This document shows, piece after piece, positions 11,341-53,306 of a DNA stretch of 64,000 bases (position 1 is the first letter of the stretch; each line of letters starts with the position of its first letter). The translations under genes were made by a program, and so were the position numbers. The stretch is from Amoebidium appalachense. Taxonomy: Eukaryota; Ichthyosporea. The stretch lies in contig CAVNZM010000017.1 in the NCBI GenBank assembly GCA_963693365.1, positions 2,356,001 through 2,420,000 on the forward strand, written 5' to 3'. A model generated the notes under the pieces. That model was not told the DNA's origin and ran no database searches. It saw only the letters and a list, made by a program, of their open reading frames with translations.

Positions 11341-12776
11341 GTTTCGTTGTGCACCGATGCGTACCGTAACCAACATTAGTACTCGTCTGCTAATGAAGTC
11401 CGTAAAAAGGAAGTGGAAGATTGTGCGTTTGTAGTTGTGTGCAGGTGTAAACAGGGTAAAGAAAACGTAGGTATGTATGTAAGCAAATTACTATCATCAG
11501 CTACTCCCTGATGCGATGTTCCTTGTTCCATGTACATGCCCTTCACCACGGTGCATGTTCTGTTGTGTACCCTCAAGCTTGATGTTACCGTCACATGTAG
11601 ACAGTAGGCTGTACACAAAAGAATTATAATGAAGCAACGCCAAATTTCCAATTAGTATAAGCCAATCGTAGATGGTGATCTTTAGTGTTTTGATTGTGCG
11701 CGGCTTAGAAAGGTGCAAAATACTGATTTCATAACATTGATCTACTAGTTTATCTCTTTGTCACGCCGTCACACGTATGCTTGTAAATACTCAAATACAC
11801 CAACAAAACTTTCGGTATAATAACTATATAATGTTTCGAAATTCATCAATATCAACCATCGCCTACGAATAAAAACCCTGAATTCTCTTCAGAGAAAGGG
11901 TACATGTTACAAAGGCATCTGGCGCTTGACGTACCGGGCTACACGTCCCGGCCACGTGCACCCGGCCCTAGCAGGCCTGGGCCGCGCGCATGCAATTCGA
12001 ATCCCCGGCGGCCGGCCTCCTGATGAGTGCGCACCGATATTTGGGGCCTAAACCACTATATTAGTATTTGGGGCCTAAACCACTATATTAGTATTTGCTA
12101 TCCGGATCCCTTGGCACCTGCATGTAAATTTCTTTTACTTTCTGCTTAACCTTCCCTAGAAAAAGAGGAATTGTGTTTTCTTATTGATCAGCCCGGCACC
12201 TGTAGGTGGCGTTTCCGTTGGCACTTGATCATGCCATGACACCAGCATCACGTCGCATGCGCTTCGCCACGCTTTTGATATTAGCCTTTTTGCCCCTTTC
12301 TATTCATCTAGCTTTAGCCAATCATATTATTATTGATCTTTGTCCAATCAAATCACGCCCCCGAATTAGCTTAGCAGTTGGCGAGGTTTGTGCTGGCAGC
12401 AGCTGCTGGCAGCCCAAGTCTTAGAACTGAACGCAGAACATCTCATTATTACTTCTATGTTCGCAAATATTCAAAGACGATGGCAGATTTTTAGAGTCAC
12501 CTAGCTTAAAGAATCGTTCCAAGTTGCTTACGCGTGTTGTAAACAGCCTATGTTTAATGAACTGCTGACTGGTTTTTGCGCTCATGTCATGTTTATCCTG
12601 AAATTTCCGAGTTTCATGGGGACCTAACCCGAATCCATTCGGTTGCGAACACCATCTGATTCAACACGCCTTCAGCACTACTTCTTGACAAACCGCTAAA
12701 CCACAAATATACGCATACACTAAAAGAAACGCACGCACGCACACACGCACGCACTTAACCGCGTGCAACCCCAAAG
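11341..12776. promoter_or_regulatory. Shared 1.4-kb spacer between divergent paralogues
   Basis: This interval must hold both promoters of the coiled-coil pair. At 12,031-12,086 the unit ATTTGGGGCCTAAACCACTA (plus TATTAGT) occurs twice in tandem. A GC-rich block at 11,930-12,020 contains AATTCGAATCCCC, like a tRNA B box but without a matching A box. An ORF at 12,206-12,424 has a hydrophobic segment (FATLLILAFLPLSIHLALA), but nothing else supports it. No clear TATA box was assigned. Confidence 0.4.
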
Positions 12777-13553
12777 ATGGCGTCAGTAGTTCAAAGTCGC
12801 CGTTCATCCAACAGCCCTCTCCTCTTCACAACAGACAAACAACCAACATCAGTTACATCCGCCAGCCAACCCGATCTGGCTCTCAAGCCAACAGAGACTA
12901 TGAACAGTACAACAACAACCATTACACAGGGCACGACAGTGTCACGGAGACCTAGCCGAGCTAGCCTCAGTTCAACCGCAACGAAATTCTGGAGACGAAT
13001 CAGTGTTGGGTCGACCAGCGGCTTTAGCGAACAAGGGGACGGGGCTGTGATTATGGAGGAAGGGTCGGGAAAAGTTTCTGTTTTACAGATGAACGGGGAA
13101 GAGATTAAACAGCCAGCGCGTAGGCGTTCAAGCGCAAAACCAAAACAAGTAGTGCAGGACCTTGCTCTGCAGCTAGTCGAGTTACGCAATCAACTCACAG
13201 AAGAAGATGAAGTGAGGATAGAAATTGAGCGAAGCTTACGGGAGGCCGAGTCGAGAATGCAGTTGTTGGAGCAGGCCGTAGAACAAACAACAGAAAAAGC
13301 GAACCAGGCAAAAAACGAAAACGAAAAACTGAAAGGGGAAGGGGAGGCTCTAGTTGGGAAGATTAAGGATTTGAGTGCAACGGTCAAGAAAGTCGAACAA
13401 GACGTCGTCACGGAGAGGAGGGCGAGCGAGACTGTGTACGGGTGGTATATGGGGCTCATGCTGGAAAACGAGGCGATAAGAATGAAGCTGGAGCAGATGA
13501 GGGAGGTGGAGGCGTTGAGGTCAAAGATTCAGCAGGGTAAGGCCGCAACATGA
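12777..13553 (+). CDS. Intronless Ser/Thr-rich coiled-coil protein, paralogue B
   Basis: 258 residues from an ATG in AAAGATGG context. The N-terminal 120 residues are Ser/Thr-rich with RRPSRASLSSTATKFWRRIS and a second basic patch ARRRSSAKPKQ. Residues about 125-250 form a coiled coil (LALQLVELRNQLTEEDEVR onward) ending in YGWYMGLMLENEAIRMKLEQ. Architecture and motifs match paralogue A, so the two are a tail-diverged, head-to-head duplicate. The lack of introns contrasts with the intron-dense genes nearby and could mean retroposition followed by local duplication, or transfer. Function unknown. Confidence 0.82.
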   Translation: MASVVQSRRSSNSPLLFTTDKQPTSVTSASQPDLALKPTETMNSTTTTITQGTTVSRRPSRASLSSTATKFWRRISVGSTSGFSEQGDGAVIMEEGSGKVSVLQMNGEEIKQPARRRSSAKPKQVVQDLALQLVELRNQLTEEDEVRIEIERSLREAESRMQLLEQAVEQTTEKANQAKNENEKLKGEGEALVGKIKDLSATVKKVEQDVVTERRASETVYGWYMGLMLENEAIRMKLEQMREVEALRSKIQQGKAAT

Positions 13554-14158
13554 AACACGAAAGATGCTATGGGGAGATGGTGATGAAAGGGGAGGGGGGG
13601 GGGGGGAGGACATAGCAAGAGGATGTCCTTTTTCGCAAGTTCGAAGCACATACTGAATGTTTTAAATGGTTTTGTACAAAGTAGGTCTTAATGGTAGTAT
13701 GAGTGCATAGTTAACCCGTATGTGGGTACTAAGTCATCGGTGAAGGTCGCTCTTAAAGAGAGAAGAAATATTAGTAGACAACCTCTGTGCGGTGCATGGA
13801 GCAGGGCCACAAGTTGTGGATGGACTTACTTCCACGAAAAATTGGCTTTTTTTTGCGGAGGGGAGGGGTTTGGGGTGTGTGTGTGTACGTGTGTTGGGTG
13901 GTGGTGAGGGGGTGATGTGGTGGTGGTGGTGGTAGGGGGAGAGGGGGCGGAATGGGGAGGGGGAGGGAAAGGGGGGGGGGGCTGGTTTCGCACGACAAGA
14001 AAAGAGACGCAATGGTGTATATCTAGGATATTGACGTTGTGTTCGAAATTAGGCTCTGGCTGATGTCTGCTATCCCCAACTACGTTGTGCAAATTGCCGC
14101 GCAGGCACACACACACAAACACCAAACACACGCACGCGTACACGGGGGCGTGTGCACA

Positions 14159-14192
<34 letters not shown>

Positions 14193-14479
14193 CAACGCAC
14201 ACCCAGACACACACTCACCACTCTAGCCACACAACAAAACACTTTCGAGTGTCACGAGTACGATACAAGCAAGCTCTCTTGTAGCTCGAAATATACATAC
14301 ATGGCATTGTTGAGAAGGCTTCAAGGGTGTTGCCTAATTAGCCGGAGTTACAGTGACCGTGGCAGTAATCGATTAGTAAAGTTGCTCCAACGTCTCAAGA
14401 AAACGATTGCTATGCCTGCCCCCCCCCCCCCCCCTCCTCCCTCCCCCCTACCCTTCCCTCCCTCCCCTCCCCCCCGACT
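13554..14479. other. Intergenic with G-runs and (CA)n
   Basis: G-rich and GTGGTGG tracts at 13,590-13,610 and 13,856-13,981, (CA)n at 14,105-14,216, and a C-run at 14,419-14,434. No coding exon could be supported. Confidence 0.5.
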
Positions 14480-14860
14480 AAGGAGCTTCCGGACTCCTCG
14501 CGGTCGAACGGGAGCCCCGTCTCCTGAGTTTCCTCTATATTTTTCGCGCTTGTTGCTTACTGCTGATTGGCTTCTGACCCTTCCCACTGCTCTTGCCAAT
14601 AATATGAGTCACCAAGCGGCTTGCAGCAGTAGGCCTGCTTGTTTTTGATCAAGGCGGGGGACCCAACCATGTTCAAATGCAGCACCTGAGTTGGGTTTTG
14701 TACCAGGGGTTTTACCCTATTTAGTCGAGGCACAAAACCACCATTTTCCATATCAAGATCGGGTAATAAGGAGGCCTTGTTTCGTAGACAAAGTGAACGG
14801 GTCAAAAATCGGACACTGTGGTTGACTTGGGCCCTCCCTGTCGTGATCTACACACTATCC
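14480..14860 (+). mobile_element. Diverged R1 repeat copy
   Basis: Blocks shared with the long R1 copy occur in the same order: GGAGCCCCGTCTCCTGAGTT, TATATTTTTC, TTCCCACTGC, GATCAAG-CGGG, CCATGTTCAA, GAGTTGGGTTT, ACTGTGG and TTGGGCCCTCC. An internal stretch of about 80 bp is different and the element lacks the ATTCAAA end. It appears older than the copies in EFL1 introns. Confidence 0.6.
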
Positions 14861-14869
14861 CAGTGGTAC

Positions 14870-14994
14870 ACCTTCGCACACACGCGCTCACACATGCACA
14901 CACCAACAGACGTCTGACACACACACACTCACATACCCATACACAAACTTGGGCCCACCGCACACACGCACATCGGATGGTCTTTACAAGCACG

Positions 14995-15083
<89 letters not shown>

Positions 15084-15090
15084 ATACACT
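14870..15090. repeat. (CA)n microsatellite with ACGC variants
   Basis: Interrupted CA repeats, including a perfect run at 14,998-15,029 and an (ACGC)n segment. Cysteine/valine and threonine/histidine ORFs across it are repeat translations. Confidence 0.85.
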
Positions 15091-15136
15091 TGCTGATTTC
15101 AGTGGAATTCGACTCAGCTTAGCTTCTTCTTTTTCT

Positions 15137-15222
15137 TGACTCACTTCTTGACTCACTTCTTGACTCACTTCTCCCACGCATATATAGTGTAGTGACGTCA
15201 CGAATTGAGTGCGCTATCCAAT
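15137..15222 (-). promoter_or_regulatory. Promoter-like cluster: three AP-1/GCN4 sites, TATA, CRE and CCAAT
   Basis: TGACTCA occurs at 15,137, 15,149 and 15,161 with exact 12-bp spacing. TATATA follows at 15,181, a full palindromic CRE (TGACGTCA) at 15,193-15,200 and CCAAT at 15,218-15,222. Read on the minus strand the order is ATTGG, CRE, TATATAT and then three TGAGTCA sites, which fits a start site near 15,150 for leftward transcription. No convincing minus-strand ORF follows before the (CA)n tract. The plus-strand exon candidate at 15,699 is another possible target. Binding by bZIP proteins is inferred from the consensus. Confidence 0.5.
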
Positions 15223-15698
15223 CAGAATCGAAAAAGTGCTCGATGTGCATTCACCGATTATTCACTTGATACCCTTATGTTGGACTAAATATTGAATAGG
15301 GTTACTTTATGTTTGATCAACTATTGACTTGGGTGTATAATTTTGTACATGTGTTTTGAAGGGTTTTGCTCTTTTAATGGCCCTCTTTTCAAACGTCGCG
15401 CGACCTTTTCATGGCTTTTTTCAACATGGCACAGAAATCCCGACGCAGGTTGACCGTCGTTTCAAACATCGCACAGGAGTCGTGATGACTTTGGAATTTG
15501 GGTGGGTCACGCATGTGGGACTCCAGGCTGCCAGGAGTCCTGACTATGACCAATCCTGCCCAGGCTGCTTGCTACCTTTGGAGGCATGTATTGTAGCTCT
15601 TATTTAAAACGAACACTTTCCCTCTGTGACGACTGATCACCCGCCAACTCGAGCTCATACCCCCGAAAAATAGAGAGTGGAATTGGCTGAGGCCACAG
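15223..15698. other. Intergenic, no supported gene
   Basis: Unique sequence with weak ORFs. An 83-codon plus-strand ORF at 15,356-15,607 lacks a recognisable domain. Confidence 0.4.
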
Positions 15699-15875
15699 TC
15701 GCATGCGTACGTGGAAGGCCCTCCCCTCTACCTCCAGCCGCCGCATTTCTACAACACCACAACCTCACGCGTACTGACGGTGTGCAAGCGCTGCGATGAA
15801 CTTTGCGTTCGTTGCGGCGAACACTCTTGCGACCGCGTGCATGCTTTCTGTCGCGGCGCCTCGACGGTTAGATAG
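15699..15875 (+). CDS. Possible cysteine-rich terminal exon, unrecognised
   Basis: After GAGGCCACAG (an acceptor-like site at 15,698) a frame runs to TAG at 15,873. It encodes YVEGPPLYLQPPHFYNTTTS and then VLTVCKRCDELCVRCGEHSC DRVHAFCRG. The spacing C-x2-C-x3-C-x2-C-x4-C-x6-C looks like a small metal-binding or disulfide module. There is no in-frame ATG, so it would be a last exon. The sequence is balanced and non-repetitive, which favours coding, but no upstream exon was found and the family is unknown. Confidence 0.35.
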   Translation, partial: SHAYVEGPPLYLQPPHFYNTTTSRVLTVCKRCDELCVRCGEHSCDRVHAFCRGASTVR

Positions 15876-15901
15876 AGTCCAGTGTTCGCTGAATGTGTAA
15901 G

Positions 15902-15963
15902 GAAAAATAGGGAGCCATCTCAGTAGGTGGCAGCACCACAACACTACTGTACCCTATTTTTCA
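15902..15963. other. Inverted repeat / stem-loop
   Basis: GAAAAATAGGG and its complement CCCTATTTTTC are separated by about 38 bp. Just downstream lie the palindrome GCGGCCGCGGCCGC (near 15,993) and a second hairpin, GGCCCTAGCCTC with GAGGCTAGGCC (about 16,037-16,063). Confidence 0.5.
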
Positions 15964-16480
15964 AGGGCAGCAGAGGCTACTTCTGTAGAAAGCGGCCGCG
16001 GCCGCGTGACGGATCAGCCGCTCCTATGCTCCGCTGGGCCCTAGCCTCCAAAGAGGCTAGGCCAGTGTTTCTAGGCTAGTCTAGCCCCAACTCTACGACG
16101 GAGGCCCAAAATTGAAGTCACGGTGTGCTCAATCGCGAGTCTCGAGCGCACCAGAGCACGGTTCGTCTGCAGGCGGAGCTGCTGCAGTATGTACCGTACA
16201 GTATGTGTACATGCATAAAATTAGCTGCTTGCACACACGTAACGGAATATGCGCGCGTGATTGCCGTCACTTGCGCCATTACAACATGCCAAGTTCAAAC
16301 ACACGTCTCATAACACGTCCGGAATATTTATAATAATAAAACAAGCAGAAAAAGGTCCGGAATATTCCTACATTTTATTGTTTTATGAAAACTTTTTTTT
16401 ATACTGTACCTACTGTATATTTGTACTTTTTCATTTTTTTTTTTTTTTTTTAAAAAAAAATAAAAAAAAACAAAAAAAAA

Positions 16481-16690
16481 CAGGGGAACCCAACTACGTG
16501 ATTTTCTTAGTCTTTATGGTGCTTCGTAGAGTAAGAAAACCCTGATATATATCAACACCCGACATCTATGTACTTGATCATGATATATCGCTGAGGGGAT
16601 ATTCCGAGCAAAAACCCCCATACCTGAGACTGGTCTCTCTTTGCCTCGAGTAAACAGCGTAAACCCCAGATACATGTATACCTATAGCTA
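16481..16690 (+). repeat. Dispersed repeat, partner of 4,150-4,368
   Basis: It starts CAGGGGAACCCAACTACGTG after an A-rich run (16,451-16,480) and shares CCCGACATCTATGTAC, GAGGGGATATTCCGAGC and CTTTGCCTCGAGTAAACAGC with the minus-strand copy at 4,150-4,368. Confidence 0.7.
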
Positions 16691-18270
16691 CATGCATGCC
16701 GCTGTGCATATAAAATACACCTCCACTAGAATATGCTGCTGTTCAGTATCGCAATTTGCAACAGTCACATATCCGCCCCAGCATCTGCAGCAGGTGCATG
16801 CAGTTATACCAACATTCCTAATTTCTTATCGTTTTATTAAAACAATATTGCAAGTGATATCGGGTGATTTATCGCGATCGGATGAGCATATCAACAAAGT
16901 CATTATTATAAAAAAAAAAAAGATATTCTTATTCCTACTTAGTACTGTTTTTATTTTTTAAAATAATGGCTTTTTTTGTGCGCCAAAATTTCCCGCCAAA
17001 ATTTCCATATTTGGCTACTCAGTGCTATGTCGCACGAATTATTGGTCTATACATACTTTTCTTGAGACTGCGATATATTCCTTCTTTTTTGTTTGTTGTC
17101 TCAGTATAGTCGACATAAAATATTCGCATGCCGCCGTAGTATGGTTGCAAGCTTCCAGCTGGCGCTGGAGAGCACGGCACAAGTCCAGTCCGTTGGGGCC
17201 TGGCCAGGCTTGGTTAGCCTATATAAGCTCCTGCAACTGGCCCCAGCAACTGCGCAGGTCCCTATAGCTGGCTATATGGAGTGGGGGTGCACATACAGGA
17301 TTGGGGAGGGGGGGGGGGGGGGGAGGGGGGGGGGGGCAGGTGGAGATTCACGGCATTCGAAATTGATTGCCATCTGATGAAGGGGAGGGGGGGGGGGGGG
17401 GGAGGGGGGCAGAGGGGGGGGGGGGGGGGGGGGGAGAGGGGGGATTTTCGAAAGGTTCAGCCAGCTAACTAATAGAGTATGGGGGTCATATTATGAAGTT
17501 TTGGCCAGAAGCCCTGAGACACATAAGCAGGCAGATGGCCGGCAAGTTGCGGAGCGGGGGCCCCAGGGGAGAGGAGGGGAGGGGGGAGGGGGGAGGGCTG
17601 GATCGGAATATGTATGGCCATGGGCGAACTGTTACACGTACACGGCCTGTGCCAACAGTTTTTTGTTTTTCACACGAAAGCTTGGAACTGATACTGTAAC
17701 ATGTTGCAATTGACTGAAGCAGGTTTCTCCCTTCGGATTGAAGTTTATTGCTCTCGTTTTCACCATAAATCGGAGACCAACCATTCAAGTTTACTCAAAC
17801 ATCAACAGTTACATACTTCACGTGCAAAGCACTGTCAAACATGAAGACGTACTCATCCATTTACAAACTACCTCTAAAACATACACAGATACTATCCGAA
17901 AGCAAACCTTGTCTTATATCTCAGAAGAAAGAGGAAAGTATAGAAAAAAAGAAACATTGAAAGGTGGGGGGGGGGGGGGGGGGGGGGGGGGAAGGGGGGA
18001 GCGGAGGGGGGAGCTTCAAGGGAGAAGCATTGGAAACTAAAGCATTTACACACCCTACGTGCCAATATAGAGCAGTTAGTATTCGTGCCTGTATCTTTCG
18101 TCAATCCACCCAAACAAGTTCTACATACGCTCTACAATATGACAAAGGCAAAAAAAAAAAAAAAAAAAAAAAGAAAAAAGAAAAAAAAGGAGAGAAAAAA
18201 AGAGATGGTCCTGTGCCTTTCGTTAATCCACCCGTACTTCTACATATGCTCTGCACGATTACGTAGGGGA

Positions 18271-18307
<37 letters not shown>

Positions 18308-18455
18308 AGAAGAAGAGAAAACAGGAAAGAGAAGAAAGGTAAGAAAGAAAACAACACTGAAAAGCCTACATTCACATAGTTACGACAAACACAACAATCC
18401 CAAAGAAACTACTTGACTGCCCGCCGTTGCCACTACCCAACGAGTCCCTCGTTTT
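16691..18455. other. Intergenic region downstream of EFL1
   Basis: AT-rich to about 17,270, then G-runs with GGGA interruptions at 17,304-17,333, 17,380-17,446 and 17,965-18,000, and A-runs at 18,150-18,190 and 18,271-18,305. No exon was identified. EFL1 transcripts would end here, because AATAAA overlaps the EFL1 stop codon at 18,455-18,460. Confidence 0.5.
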
Positions 18456-49349
<30,894 letters not shown>

Positions 49350-49403
49350 CCTGGATGAACGCACTACCTCTGTCTACCTATGTATAACCTCGAGAACAAA
49401 AAA

Positions 49404-50827
49404 GTGCCTTGGAAGCCTTCGCCCAGTTCTAGAAGTAATCGATATCAGTGGCACAGACACATATGACACATATCCTACCCCGGATTTTGGTGATTTTGTT
49501 TATCTCGTGAATAATGCAATCGCTTGCATTCAACCCGATCGCATTTCGATCGAAGCGCCCCGACCCTTGCGCCAGCCCCATATTCGCGCGACCCGACATC
49601 GGATTTGGCTACGGTGCGGCTGCGCGAGGCTACATTTTGCCAGACCCAAGTCTTCTTTTTTACCAGCTTTTGCTGGATCATGCGGATATTTTATCGGCTA
49701 CATGTAAGCATTAATCTTGATGGAGCATATACAGAATTGTTATTTACACCCGGAGGATAACAAGTCCCTGGATGCCTATCGCAACTCCGACTTCTTGCAG
49801 AAGTCATATGCAAGTGTGTCGTCTAATCGTGATACAGCCAATGAAAATCACGTTATATCGTCTGCCTACGCTTCTGGGATTGATATTCCGGAGGGCTACG
49901 ATCACGACGAGGCGTGTGCACCTGGGCGAGTCTTCAAGAAAGCAGCTTTGTCATCTGAATAAAGCAAAAATAAAGCCTTGTCGAGCTTGCACATGTATTG
50001 CTTTTCAAAGTAACATGCACATGCAGGAATAAGCTTTACGGTACAAAATTTTCTTTCTGTAATCGGACCGGGTCTGGCAAAATGTAGCCTCGCGTAGCCA
50101 AATCCGATGTCGGGCCGCGCGAATATGGGGCTGGCGCAAGGTTCGGGGCGCTTCGATCGAAATGCGATCGGGTTGAATGCAAGCGATTGCATTATTCACG
50201 AGATAAAAAAAAATCACCAAAATCCGGGGGTAGGATGTGTCTGTGCCACTGATACTGGCGATTACTTCTATAACTGGGCGAAGGCTTCCAAGGCCGAACA
50301 GACTGGAGACAAGACGGTATCGTATATGCATAGCATCCGGTACGGGTCACTGAACTTTGAAACGCCACCGAATTTTAAAGAACACATGTGGCAGGCTTTG
50401 GCACCGAGTCTCAGGCTCCCGAATCTCTCCGGACCTCCGACTCAGTCTCACAGCCTCAGCTGCCTCAGCTGGTCACGACCGGTCCCGGTAATTAACTTCA
50501 AGCCAAGTTGTTTGGAGGCAAAGCCGCTGGGCCTCAGTGCAGTGACTGATTGTACACAAATCCGTTCATTAATTGTCGCAGCTACGAGCCCCCCCCCCCC
50601 CCCCCCCTCCCATTCAGAGGCCCAGGGGGAGAGGGGAGGGCCCGGGAGGGGGAGGGGCACGACCCAAATCTAATTGTGGGCGGGGAGGGGGGTGGGGGGG
50701 GGTTGAAATCTGCGCCATAATTATGAAGTACGAAGTGCACATTCACAGCGGGAAGCACCAGGTAACGCAGAGCCGTGCCAAACACATGTACATACGTAGA
50801 CTGTGTTTCAGTGTGGGAGTGGGGCCC

Positions 50828-50864
<37 letters not shown>

Positions 50865-51420
50865 CACTAAATTGGGTCAAGTCCGTGATATTGGCGTCAA
50901 CAAGCATCGTGAGCCAGTCAACTCAGGGTGTGTTGTAGGCCAAGCTAAGCTCTGCAAGCTTGATCTTCAAGACCCACCCAAGTCTTCCGGAAATGGTAAT
51001 AGTTTTTTGGCCAGACACACTAAGATTAATAGTACTAAGTTACTGCAAGTTTTAATGTAGTAGCTGCGACAATTAATGAACGGACTTGTGTACAATCAGT
51101 CACTGCACAGAGGCCCAGCGGCTTTGCCTCCAAACTTTCTTGGCTTGAAGTTAATTACCGGGACCGGTCATGACCAGCTGAGGCAGCTGAGGCAGTGAGA
51201 CTGAGTCGGAGGTCCGGAGAGATTCGGGAGCCTGAGACTCGGTGCCAGAGCCTGCCACGTGTGTTAAATTCGGTGGCGTTTCAAAGTTCAGTGACCCGTA
51301 CCGGGTGCTATACATATACGATACCGTCTTGTCTCCAGTCTGTTCGGCCTTGGAAACCTTCGCCCAGTTCTAGAAGTAATCGCCAGTATCAGTGGCACTC
51401 GTAGCGGCTATGTACTTGGA
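49404..51420. repeat. Nested inverted repeats (foldback-like structure)
   Basis: Block A at about 49,404-49,650 (GTCCTTGGAAGCC-like start, GATCGCATTTCGATCGAAGC, TACATTTTGCCAGACCC) recurs inverted at about 50,060-50,295. It is contiguous there with block B (about 50,296-50,590, ending TTCATTAATTGTCGCAGCTA), which recurs inverted at about 51,061-51,400. The B copy at 51.4 kb runs on into the first bases of A (CCTTCGCCCAGTTCTAGAAG). The central copy at 50,060-50,590 is thus a full unit of about 540 bp, flanked by inverted half copies. Unique sequence and C/G-runs fill the loops. Confidence 0.8.
49720..49962 (+). CDS. Short ORF or terminal exon, unrecognised
   Basis: An 80-residue frame (MEHIQNCYLHPEDNKSLDAY onward) runs to TAA, and AATAAA lies 9 bp downstream. 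Composition is ordinary (Asp/Asn/Ser-rich, ending APGRVFKKAALSSE), not a repeat translation. It lies in the loop between the two A arms of the inverted repeat and runs antiparallel to EFL1. It could be cargo of that element or the last exon of a small gene. No family recognised. Confidence 0.35.
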   Translation: MEHIQNCYLHPEDNKSLDAYRNSDFLQKSYASVSSNRDTANENHVISSAYASGIDIPEGYDHDEACAPGRVFKKAALSSE

Positions 51421-51767
51421 CTAGTACTAAATTAGATGATAGTTTTGGGTCAATGGCAATATGTTACGCCGGCCGGGGCCCGATGGAGCTCGGGTTATAA
51501 TTATATTCTGATAGATTCTAAGTTTATGTGGCGGGGCACAGCAATCGTGTCACCGTGGCCACTTAACTAAGATGCCTAATTCATATGGCATTATACGCGT
51601 TTATGTCATTATTAGCCTTGTTAGCCCCTACTAGGTACACAAAACGTATCATGAAGGCACAAACATCATACACAGTAGAGAAGAATACACCGTGTCTATT
51701 AAATGACTGACTTTCGCGTCTCAGTCAGATGGAACCTTGATTATGATTGGCTGCACCCTGTCTAGCT

Positions 51768-51916
51768 CTAAGACTTGGCGGCAACCCCTTGCATTGCAGT
51801 GCTTCCGACGCTGAAACGCCGAACGACTGCGCGCTTGTTTGGCACGCGGTGATGACCGTGGGTCTGTGGGGAGGGGCAACTTTGAGTCACAGAAAGCTTT
51901 TGAAAGAAACATTTTT

Positions 51917-51960
<44 letters not shown>

Positions 51961-53047
51961 GGACTCGGCGTTATTTTTTTTTGTGTGCGTGTGTGTGTGG
52001 TAGTGTTGGTGGTGGAGGGGAGGGGGAGGGGGGGGGGGGGGGGGGGACATCATGACTTCTTGAGGGGAGAAAATGGGCAGGCCCAGGGGAAGAGGGGGCG
52101 GGGGGCACTGCCAGCTAGGGGGGGGGGGGGGGGGGGTTTGAATGCGGAACACGGTACGAAGTACGGATACACGAAGGACACATGCAAAGGCAAACATTCA
52201 AGTATGCAACATAGCCATGCGCGCAGTATGCGTCATAAGCAGAGCCCATCCTCAGGGAGGGCCCAAGTCATCAATTGCGTCTGAGTTTCGACCCCTTGGG
52301 GGGATGGGGGGAGGGCATACTCCTTGGGGGAGAGAAAGTCAGCCGAGGTCCCGAAGGGGGGGGGGGGGGGGAAGGGGAGGGGGGGCAGCGTGACAAAAGA
52401 TTGAGTGACATAAAAATATTCCAGGGGAAATAAAATAATTCAGGCTCTAAGACTGGGCATTCTTTTTGGGGGGGGGGAGGGGGCCCCCGGGAGGGGGGGG
52501 GGGGGGGGAGGGGTACATATACCCGATAGTAGATGCCGCATGCGTTGCAGTTCCACACTTGCACGTCACCCTCCGCATTGCTTGCCTTGCGCCACAGCGG
52601 CGTGCGGTCGGTATGGCAGTTGGCGCAGAACCGCCCCTCGACATATTCACGCCGCTTGCGCGCCGGCCGGGGGGACCCATCATAATCGCGTCTTTTCTGC
52701 CTTCTAATTGGCAGGTGGGCCGGCATCTCCCCGGGGAGAAGGGGAGCCTTGTGAAGACCATTTATGGGGCCTGAGACAACCGCCCCGTTGACCATTTGGG
52801 GCGAGATGACGGGGATGCTGATATACACTGTGGGAAGATGGGTAGAAGCGGGTTAGAAGGGTGGCATAAGCCTTGAAAGGAAGGCGGGGGGGGGGGGGGG
52901 GGGGGGGGGGAGGGGGGTGCTTGGGGGAGGGGGGTATGTATACAGAAGCCTTGCCATTGAAAATCGTATACAGTCGCCTGGGGCGGACGGAGGGGCCCGG
53001 GGTCGAGGGGGGGGGGGGGGGGGGGGGGGAGGGGAGAGGGTAGAGAT

Positions 53048-53094
<47 letters not shown>

Positions 53095-53270
53095 CGGGGA
53101 GGGGAAGGGCCGGGAGGGGGGTTGAAGGTTAAAGGGTTGGCATTACGGGAAAGTTTGGAGGGGGGGGGGGGGGGGGGTAGGGGAGAGGAGCTGGAAGGCC
53201 CAATGGTTTGTTTTAGCAAAGATCATTGAACTTTATGCTCGGAGGAGGAAGCCGGAGTGACGAGGGGGAA

Positions 53271-53306
<36 letters not shown>

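Noticed and set aside
11985-12010. AATTCGAATCCCC as the T-arm of a tRNA gene
   Set aside because: No D-arm, anticodon arm or acceptor pairing could be found upstream.
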